Assembly: GCA_021234155.1 (NCBI GenBank)
Contig: JAJEKV010000064.1
Location: forward strand, 5,706,001-5,770,000
DNA length: 64,000 nt
Direction of reading: 5' to 3'
DNA from: Isoetes taiwanensis
Taxonomy: Eukaryota > Streptophyta > Lycopodiopsida > Isoetales > Isoetaceae
Shown here: one piece after another, positions 56,661 through 64,000 of the stretch
Layout of the letters: each line of letters starts with the position of its first letter
Numbering within the stretch: the first letter of the stretch is position 1
Notes under the pieces: generated by a model
Databases searched by the model: none
Seen by the model: only the letters and a program-made list of their open reading frames with translations
What the model was told of the DNA's origin: nothing
Translations under genes and position numbers: made by a program

Positions 56661-58638
56661 AACATGAGACTGAAGATCACTATCAAGAATTTGCTCATGG
56701 ATATGTCTACCCTGCAAAATGGCACCTGCACTGGAACAACACTTCAGAATGCTCAGAAACATGAACATATCTGGATTTAGGCTTTTATGCTTCATTTTCT
56801 TCATAGAAAAAATGGGCCATCACCTCTTGGCTAAGTTTGACATGAGCATCTACAACGGCATTCCAGATATAGTGGGTAGGATTTGAAACCTTTAAAAATG
56901 TCCTATTTGTTTCAAAACGTATTAAGTAAACAAAGAACTCACCGAAATATGGCGGGCAGATTTTGAGGTTTTTGAAGCGCATCGCCTACACAACCAAGAA
57001 CCATTCAGAGCAGCCCGATTTAAGGGTAGAAGTCGCGGCAGGAGCCATGGGTTTATATACTCATCAATTTCTGAACATGTGATGTAGCCGTTTCCAACAA
57101 AAATTCTCTATTCTAGAACATGTGGCATAGCCGCTTCCAGCAAAAAGCATCTAGAAATTTCGATGATGACAGCGGAACCAGCTGGAGCTAACTAAGAGCC
57201 AGCCTCCAAACAGATGGCCATAATCCATGCCGTTTGTCAAACCATCCAACTCAATCACGCCCAAACGAATTCGCAAGTGCTGTTTGTCAAACCTCGAATA
57301 ATATCTTCGCGGACAGTTGTCTGCCCACCCGTGGTTTTTTTAGCAGGGTTGCCTAACCCGAGCTGCCCACTTTCTTGCATTTCTAGCTATGCCACGTGTC
57401 ATGCCACGTCAGCAATATTTAACGTAAGCCGTTAGATCTATAATTTTCCATATCTATCTACGGTCCAGGAAAATAGAAAACTCAAAGAAATTCCATTTGT
57501 GGCGTGGCGATGGCGATGGCTGCAGAGCAGGTTGCTTCATAGCAATGGCCGCTCCATAGCAATGGATTTCTAGCGGCAGGTTGCTCCATAACAATGGATT
57601 TCTAGCGGCAGGTTGCTCCATAGCAATGGCCGGTCAAGTATTCTAACGCAATTTTTCTTTCCAGCAGAGGGATTTGCCGTGGCAAAGGGAAGCAGGGTGA
57701 TTTGTTGGCAAAGCAGGCAGATATGGCCTCCTTCCAGATGTGTATGCTGAAGCATGTGCCTTGGATCCTTCATATCCTGCTCTTTTTTCTTCCTTATGCT
57801 TGTTGGTATGCTCTGTTTCGATTCTTCAAGGCCAAAGCAGATTTGGGCTCTCTTAACATGTTGCCGGATTCATGTTCTGCCGTGATTTTGCAGGGATTTC
57901 TTAGCAGGGTTTTCACAAGTTTTTTTTCGCAGATTGGCAGGTCGAGTTTGAGACCCATGTTCCATTGTAAGCTGCTTGTAACAACAGGCACAAAAGACAT
58001 AAGTAAAAAGAAAAAGCATTTATTGTAAGTTTCCTTTATACAGAGACATCTTCTTATTTAAAATGGGATGGCTTTGATCTTCGAGCCCGGAACGCCGCAT
58101 ATGCAGACGCATGCGGCGTTCCCTTCGGCCCCTTGCGGGGTACTATTTTGGTCGTGCGCCTTTCCCATCTCTCCTGCCTGCATAGTTCAAATTTGAGCAG
58201 GAGGAGCGGCATAGGGCGGCGATGGTCCTGGCCGCATTAGAAGATTTGCATAGAGCTTTTGGTAAGCTTGACTGTGGTGTCGGCAGCTGCGCCTTGCAAC
58301 TGGAGAGAAGAGATGAAACTAACGGCAGTAGTTGAGGCTATAAGATGATGTTTATGGAATCAGTGAGATGGTAAGCATCCCAATACACATAAGTTTCGGC
58401 TATGGGGCAAGCAGGTGTCAAAAGGTTACAATAAATAGCAGCTTCATATCTTCCTGATCCGCAACAGCCAGTTGGTCCTACTGAGAAACCTGCAAAGAAC
58501 AAGCGGCAAAGCTTCAGCCCTAATCTAAATCTTCTGACCATACCAGGTATGAGCTACTCACCGTATTTGGAAGGATTTTGTGAAGCATCCAAAGTTGTGC
58601 TATATAAGTCTAAAACTGTCAGTTTCATTTTAGATAGG
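56661..58638. other. Intergenic sequence with tandem repeats and a hairpin
   Basis: No gene is called. A 32-bp tandem duplication lies at 57564-57627 (GGATTTCTAGCGGCAGGTTG). A 12-bp-arm hairpin lies at 58089-58122 (GGAACGCCGCAT/ATGCGGCGTTCC). Open frames at 56785-56982 (-) and 57702-58028 (+) have no recognisable domain. Confidence 0.4.
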
Positions 58639-59087
58639 TGTTGACCCCCAACCTGGCTAGAGAGTCAAACACAAGAAGCCAACTTGACTCAAGTTGGGGT
58701 TAGAACCTCCAGATCACTTAAGGTGATCAGTCTACACAAGAATTTCTCAGGGGAAAAGCTCAGTTATCAAGTATTCATACCTTTCCCAATTCTAGAATAT
58801 GGAGCCCTTACTCAAATCGATGTAGCTCTCATAGGTGGATTGATTTCCAAGGTCAAGTGATTGTGACTGGTACAGAAAAGTTATAGGCAAGCAAGGGTGA
58901 AAACCTTGACCAAGTCTGAGTTTTAATCTGCAAGATATTCGATCTCAAAGTTGGGTCAAATTTTGGTCAATATCAGTCAAAACTACAAACAGATCTCAGA
59001 GTTTTATAACTTGAGTTGCAGATAACTTGAGTAAAAACTCAAGTTGGCTTCTTGTGTTTGACTCTCTGGCCAGGTTGGAGGTCAACA
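58639..59087 (+). repeat. Putative 449-bp LTR with 48-bp inverted ends
   Basis: Begins TGTTGACCCCCAACCTGG and ends CCAGGTTGGAGGTCAACA. The terminal inverted repeat is about 48 bp with two mismatches, far longer than the few bases usual in LTRs. The Tat-like gag ATG follows 41 bp after the end. The partner LTR would be beyond the window, so LTR status is inferred from TG/CA ends and position. It could also be a separate inverted-repeat insertion. Confidence 0.55.
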
Positions 59088-59128
59088 TCTTGGAGGTTCT
59101 ACCGAGATCTTCCTGGATTTCAGAACTC

Positions 59129-60127
59129 ATGGCTCCAAAGCAAAAATTTCCAGCAGAACAAGAACCATTAGAAGATATTGATGCATCAGATCATTGCAGA
59201 GAAAGGCCATTGAATTCAAGTTTCTCAACTAGCCTGCTTCAAAACATGCCATACCAATTTGAGTTGAATGTTCCTGTTCCTTTGCCTACTTTTGATTCCA
59301 GTATGAGTGCTAACAACTTTTTGAGAATATTTGAGGACTACTACAGGGATTATGGCTTCAAGAAGGGCTGCAAGCTCTCAGAATTTGAAAAATGTTTCAA
59401 AGAAGAAAGTGAAGCTGGTGCTTGGTTAACTTATGAAAAGTTAATGGGTACCACTTCATGGGATGAACTTGTCAAGAAGTTCCTGGACAGGTTTGGTAAG
59501 CTAGCTGCTCCAAAAGATTTGGTTAACGAGTTGCAAGGTTTCTATATACATGCAGGTGAGAGTGTGAATCAGTACAAGGAGAGGTTTAGTACATTTAGCA
59601 GGTGTCAAAGAGCACAAGTCACCATCCCAACTCTGTTTTTAGTTACTGCTTTCATCAATGGTCTGGAAAAAAGACCAGATATCCAAAGGAAGTTGCTCAA
59701 GATCCAAGCTGCTGAAGGATTTGATTCTATATACAAAGTTTTTGCCAAAACTACTGACTTGACTCAGATGCTCTCTACCTTACCTGACAAGCACCATGTT
59801 CCTCACCATAGCCATGACCCGTTTTACCCTGATGCTACCGATGCACATTATGATCATCACCCTTCTATTCCAGTTTATGCCATACATTAGTTGAACTCAA
59901 GGCTGCAAGAACAGGTAAAATTTACCCTGAATGTATTCATTGCAATAGGAATTCTCATCCATCAGAAATTTGCTATTGGCAAATGTGTCCCAAATGTAAT
60001 AGAAAAGGCCACTTTGGAAAGGAATGTCCTGTTTGTTCTTTTTGCAAAGAAGTTGGCCATACTGATGCTAGGTGTGCTGTTAAGGAATATTTTGCTAAGC
60101 AGGAAAAAGAAAGGAGACCGAGCCTAA
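59129..60127 (+). pseudogene. Tat-like Gag with three zinc knuckles
   Basis: The frame starts at ATG 59129 (MAPKQKFPAEQEPLEDID) and runs to a TAG at 59888-59890. It contains a capsid domain (WLTYEKLMGTTSWDELVKKF and NELQGFYIHAGESVNQYKER). After a frameshift near 59880 three canonical CX2CX4HX4C knuckles follow: CIHCNRNSHPSEIC, CPKCNRKGHFGKEC and CSFCKEVGHTDARC (about 59930-60075). Three knuckles is more than the usual one or two. Gag packages the element RNA. Confidence 0.82.
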
Positions 60128-60208
60128 ACCTCCCGCGTGAGATTTGCTGAACCAAGCACCTCTATAAGGTTTATTCAAGCTCTGTAAGCTCCCAAATCTG
60201 AAGAAGTT

Positions 60209-61930
60209 ATGGTGGTGCAAACTAGAAGCATGAATGAAGCTCATGCACATGCTGAACCAAGTAGGCATTCTACTGCCAGGTCTTCACCACCTGTAGTGGA
60301 AGCACCTGCTCAAATTATAGCTCCACCCCCTCAGCAAAAATATGGTAAGAAAGATCAAGACTTTGATGAGGTTGATGTTTTCCTTAAAAATTCCAAGGTG
60401 AGTGTGGATTTTTTCACATTGCTAAAGATTGCACCTAGCTATAGAAAAAGGGTACTGCAGCAAACTAGTGGTGAGGTATTAAATGCTTGTGTGAATTTCA
60501 CTGGTGCCACTAACCTTGTTCTAGCACAGAATGAAGAAGACCCTGGTGCATTCACATGTTCAGCTACTTTAGGAGGTTATACCTTCTCAAACGTGTTACT
60601 TGATGGGGGATCCCCCCTAAATATTATGCCATATCACATTATGAAAAAATGTAGTTTCGAGGTGGATAAGAAAGCTTCTATACTATTATCTTTTTATAAT
60701 GCTAAGATCACCCCCATTGGTGTGGTAACTAAAGTGCCTGTCAATACAGAGGGCATAACTGTAGCTGCTAATTTTATTGTGGTAGCTTTTGAAGACATAG
60801 GGGATGAATCTGATATCTATGATTTACTTTTAGGAAGAAGGTGGTTAGCCACTGTGGATGCTAGACCAGTCTGGTCTCAAGGGAGATGTACCATCTCCAA
60901 TGGTTCTCAAACTGCTACAATCTATAATCAAGATGGCTCCTATGGTTCCAATGAAGAGGTAAACTTTATCAAAGAAATGCTAACTGAAGAACCTTTGGGA
61001 TTTTACAGAATAAAAAATACAAGACCAAGGAAATGTGAAATGGTTCCTCTCATTATGGAATGTGCACTCCCCAGCAAACAAGGGCCATCAGGATTCTTAT
61101 GGTTTGATGGAGGTATTTCTAAAAAACTAAATATTGCATCATCTGCTGCTATTCTGAAAGATTCCTCTCATAAACTTTTAGCTAAAGTAGGGAGAATCTT
61201 CCCCCAAATTACATCTAATGTAGCAGAATATAAGGCTTTAATTGCAGGTCTTCAGGAAGCCAAAGCTATGGATATTGCCAACATTCACATTTTTGGTGAT
61301 TCACAATTAATTTGTAGACAAGTTTCAGGAGACTACCAAACAAAAAATGCAGATGTGGAGCTCTTAAAAAACCAAGTAGTGGGAGTACTCTCGAGTTTTG
61401 CTTCATGGGAGATTACTCACATACCAAGAGAGAAAAATGTGGAAGCTGATGCCCTATGCAGAGAAACTCTTATGTCACACCTAACTGAGGGAGCTATTCC
61501 AGAGGAAGACCTTGATGCTAGTGAGGTAAAGGCTCTTTGTCCTATTCTAACCATTAATGCATCAGAGGAAAAGGATACTGAAGAGATTACCATCACAAAA
61601 AATGGTAAGACTAGAACCTTGTTTGTTGGAGATCTAATTGAATACCAAAATAGGGAGAATATACAAATGTTCTTTGAAGAAAGGAAAGATGTGTTTGCTT
61701 GGGATTATTCTGAGCTTACTGGTATTAAAGCTGAGGTATGCCAATTTGAAATCAAGATTAAGGAGGGATGTAAACCTGTTTTTCAAAAACTGAGAAGAAT
61801 TAATGCTTCATTGATGGGATTGATTAAAGATGAGTTGGATAAAATGCTAGATGCAGGTGTTATTATTGAAATCATTAATCCAGAATGGGTGTCTTGCATT
61901 GTACCTGTAGAGAAAAAAGTGGTGCCTTAA
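60209..61930 (+). CDS. Tat-like Pol: protease, archaeal-type RNase H, RT start
   Basis: A single uninterrupted 573-codon frame. Residues about 115-225 are a retropepsin with active site LLDGGSPLNIMPYHIMK and LLGRRWLATVDARPV. Residues about 295-425 are a complete RNase H of archaeal type: FDGGISKKLN, SNVAEYKALIAGLQEA, IHIFGDSQLICRQVSG and EKNVEADAL supply the D-E-D-D metal residues. Then the RT entry follows (DVFAWDYSELTGIKAEV, GCKPVFQKLRR, PEWVSCIVPVEKK). The stop at 61928-61930 arises from a small indel inside RT. In Tat elements I know, this RNase H lies after the RT-linked RNase H. Here it lies before RT, in frame with both neighbours. Confidence 0.88.
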   Translation: MVVQTRSMNEAHAHAEPSRHSTARSSPPVVEAPAQIIAPPPQQKYGKKDQDFDEVDVFLKNSKVSVDFFTLLKIAPSYRKRVLQQTSGEVLNACVNFTGATNLVLAQNEEDPGAFTCSATLGGYTFSNVLLDGGSPLNIMPYHIMKKCSFEVDKKASILLSFYNAKITPIGVVTKVPVNTEGITVAANFIVVAFEDIGDESDIYDLLLGRRWLATVDARPVWSQGRCTISNGSQTATIYNQDGSYGSNEEVNFIKEMLTEEPLGFYRIKNTRPRKCEMVPLIMECALPSKQGPSGFLWFDGGISKKLNIASSAAILKDSSHKLLAKVGRIFPQITSNVAEYKALIAGLQEAKAMDIANIHIFGDSQLICRQVSGDYQTKNADVELLKNQVVGVLSSFASWEITHIPREKNVEADALCRETLMSHLTEGAIPEEDLDASEVKALCPILTINASEEKDTEEITITKNGKTRTLFVGDLIEYQNRENIQMFFEERKDVFAWDYSELTGIKAEVCQFEIKIKEGCKPVFQKLRRINASLMGLIKDELDKMLDAGVIIEIINPEWVSCIVPVEKKVVP

Positions 61931-62716
61931 GGATCTGCATTGATTATCGAGATCTTAACAAAGCTACCATCAAGGACTGCTATCCCTTGCCTTTTTTAGA
62001 AGAAATTTTATATGCTGTAGCAGGGAAAGAGGTGTACCCATTTCTAGATGGATTTTCAGGATTTAATCAAATTGGCATTAAGGAAGAAGACCAACCCAAG
62101 ACCTCTTTTATTACCCCTTGGGGAACTTATGCAATGAATAGAATGCCTTTTGGACTAATGAATGCACCTGCTACTTTCCAGAGAGCTATGGATGTTATTT
62201 TTAGGCCTATGTCTCCTCAAGGATTCAGAGTTTATTTGGATGACCTTTGCTTAGGATACTAATCATTTGGAATTGCTTGCAAAAATATGCTCTTTGTGCA
62301 GGGAATCTGGAGTCAATCTTAACCCAAAGAAATGTGTTTTTTTTGCATTCAAAGGGCAACTTTTGGGGCATGAGGTATCCAACAATGGTATACAAGTGGC
62401 ACAAGAAAAAGTTGAAGCTCTCAAAAAGCTGGTAGCCCCCAAAAATCTGAAGCAGGTCAAAAGTTTTATTGGCATGACTAGTTTTCTTAGGATGTATATT
62501 CCTAATTTTGCTCACATTATAAGTCCTATTTCCAAGTTGACAAGGATAGGCAGGATTTCCAAATCTGAGAGCAAGTATGTCCCTGTCACATGGTCATCAG
62601 ATTGCCAGGAGTCTTTTGAGTTGCTTATAAAGTCCATTTGTGAGGCTACTCTTCTAAAAAAACCTGATTTGAACAAGCCATTTGAGGTCTCAGATACCAT
62701 CACTAAAAAGCCATAG
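61885..62716 (+). pseudogene. Tat-like reverse transcriptase, frameshifted
   Basis: RT continues in 61885-62262 with ICIDYRDLNKATIKD, FLDGFSGFNQIGI, MPFGLMNAPATFQ and the catalytic VYLDDLC. After a shift at about 62262 it goes on in 62267-62716 with GVNLNPKKC, LGHEVSNNGI and the connection block SFLRMYIPNFAHIISPISKLT. Catalytic aspartates are retained. Confidence 0.88.
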
Positions 62717-63422
62717 GCCTAGCTATTCTTCTCGCAGGACAAGTACACCATAGCTTTTGCCAAAGAAAAAGCGGTGGAGTTCAACCGAAGAAAAATACAC
62801 CGAATGGAGAAGAGTGTCTTTCTTTGCTCTTATGTTCCTCATTGATGAGACAAGGTCACTTACTATTGAAGAGTTACATTCAAGTTTATATGAAGCAAAA
62901 TCCAACAGGTTTGTTATTTGATAAGGCTACCTCTAAACCAAAAATTCAAAGGTGGGCTTGCAAGCTACAAACCTTTGATATTTCCATAAAAGAGTTACAT
63001 CGTGAAGAGTCCCAAATCTTTATTTACCTTACATTTTCTTTGATCATGAGGATGCAGTAGAAGTTGTTGACTTTGTGGATGCCTTAGCTTATCTGCAGGC
63101 AGATGATAAAAGAACAGGACCAACAGGATTGGCAGCTACCTATAAAGAATTTTCTACAATTCAAGGAAATGCCCTCAGGGCTGACCTCGAGCCAGCAAAG
63201 GAGATTTAAAGAAAAGTGTAGGCAATTTAAAATGATTAATGATGTTTTATGTAAAGTCAACAGGGATGGACTATTACTGAGGTATGTCAATGAAGAGGAG
63301 TCTGCTTTGATCATTAGAGAAATGCATGAAGGAGTATGTGGAGGCCATTTTGCTGGAGATACTACTGCCAAGAAAATTCTCAGGTCAGGTTATTATTGGC
63401 TTACAATATTGAAAGATTGTTA

Positions 63423-63425
<3 letters not shown>
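62717..63425 (+). pseudogene. Decayed gypsy RNase H and integrase zinc finger
   Basis: Between 62717 and 63060 are fragments of the RT-linked RNase H in changing frames (RRKIHRMEKS, then KIQRWACKLQTFDISIKEL). From 63103 the frame has the integrase N-terminus: MHEGVCGGHFAGDTTAKKIL and GYYWLTILKDC. No second archaeal RNase H lies between these. The integrase is cut at 63425 by a T30 run. Confidence 0.8.
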
Positions 63426-63456
<31 letters not shown>

Positions 63457-64000
63457 AGAGTACGAGATGTTTTTTTTCATTAATTAAGGAAATACATACA
63501 TAGTAGTTTGGTAACCTTCATAGATAGGTTTTACCAAATCAAAATGAGAAAAATATCAAAAATACAACACAATATTTAGTCAAAGTCTGGTCAAACTGTA
63601 GATAAGTTTGTTGCTCAAGTCTTGTAGAATACTTGAGTTTTGTAATTTAGTGGTAATCTGTTTTCTTCAGAAGAGCAACTGTTCCAGCAAAATAAATTCT
63701 TCCAAAAAGGTAACTCCATTTGATGTCCAATCAGCAAGCATATCTCTGCTACCAAACCTGCAAAACCAAATGAAGAGCTATTGCACCTCAGAAGAGGCAA
63801 TACTGTCAATGTATAGATCATCAGGAATGGTCGGGATCTTTGGGTCATCTGAGTTTATGGCATTATGGAAGAGTTGGTTGTAGGATTGAGTGAAAGAGTC
63901 TGCAGTTCCCATGACATAGGAATCGGCCATCCATAGATTATCTCTTATTAGTCTGTAAAAATCTTGCTGAACCATAAGAAGAATAAGAGTGCCATAAGCA
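63426..64000 (-). mobile_element. Poly(A)-ended insertion in integrase (retrocopy or retroposon)
   Basis: A run of 30 T at 63426-63455 breaks the integrase frame right after KDCYT. Read on the minus strand, this is a poly(A) tail, preceded by about 300 nt of non-coding sequence and an open frame at 63778-63975 (starting MVQQDFYRLIRDNLWMADSY and ending SIASSEVQ). The protein was not recognised. This fits a processed gene copy or the 3' end of a LINE. The 5' end and target duplication lie outside the window. Confidence 0.6.

Larger units (their letters stand above)
58639..64000 (+). mobile_element. Tat-like Ty3 element with RNase H before RT (partial)
   Basis: Order on the plus strand: putative LTR, gag, three zinc knuckles, protease, archaeal-type RNase H, RT, decayed gypsy RNase H, integrase zinc finger, then an insertion at 63426. 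The wording of RT and protease fits the Tat/Ogre/Athila side of Ty3. The right end is beyond the window. It has frame breaks at about 59885, 60180, 61925, 62265 and 62715. Confidence 0.85.

Noticed and set aside
57702-58028. 108-codon plus-strand frame with hydrophobic stretches
   Set aside because: No family, low-information sequence and no conserved motif. Not enough to call a gene.
1-64000. CRISPR arrays, rRNA genes, bacterial operons
   Set aside because: No regularly spaced repeats with unique spacers, no rRNA-like sequence, and all gene features are eukaryotic.

Overview
The window is nuclear DNA from a land plant. Evidence: a chloroplast-type IscA gene with a transit peptide and GT-AG introns, a MiAMP1-like secreted peptide gene, PPR and LRR gene relics, and a dense nested load of plant transposons (Tat-like and chromovirus Ty3, Ty1/copia, an L1-like LINE, a SINE, a CACTA-type MITE). 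MiAMP1-like peptides are better known from gymnosperms, Macadamia and seedless plants than from most angiosperms. I therefore lean towards a seedless vascular plant or gymnosperm, but the sequence does not prove this.

Layout. 1-960: dead Tat-like integrase (+). 1124-4575: Ty3 gag-protease-RT-RNase H-integrase fragment (-). 6373-13484: a full-length but decayed LINE bounded by a 23-bp target-site duplication, with a CACTA-type hairpin MITE in its endonuclease. 14.1-15.7 kb: minisatellites. 16.3-17.7 kb: an unrecognised gene broken by a 23-bp tandem duplication. 18.3-21.0 kb: CPISCA-like gene (-), three exons, whose 2-kb intron holds a copia relic. 21.1-22.4 kb: TIR element and a SINE with its TSD. 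23.8-24.4 kb: Ty3 integrase relic. 25.8-41.2 kb: a nested pile of a truncated Ty3 LTR, a non-coding LTR element (LTRs 26959-29868 and 31161-32186, tRNA-Met primer site) whose left LTR was split by a 2-kb insertion, and a broken chromovirus (32187-41025, -) whose polymerase was split by a 1.65-kb insert carrying an intact 340-codon ORF. 41.2-49.1 kb: an old tandem segmental duplication, one copy of which holds a solo LTR with a 5-bp TSD. 49.46-49.87 kb: MiAMP1-like gene (-). 50.1-50.9 kb: abutting inverted-repeat elements. 51.1-57 kb: PPR, LRR, WD40 and SEN1-like gene relics. 58.6-64 kb: a Tat-like Ty3 element in which a second RNase H domain lies between protease and RT, itself interrupted by a poly(A)-ended insertion.

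Only two genes look able to work for the host: the CPISCA-like Fe-S assembly gene and the MiAMP1-like peptide gene. Most other coding sequence is transposon-derived or decayed. The observations most worth following are the RNase H placed before RT in the 58.6-kb element, an array of short hairpins with changing but still paired stems in the non-coding LTR element, the UAAUG stop-start junction of the LINE, and the intact unknown ORF at 34837-35859.
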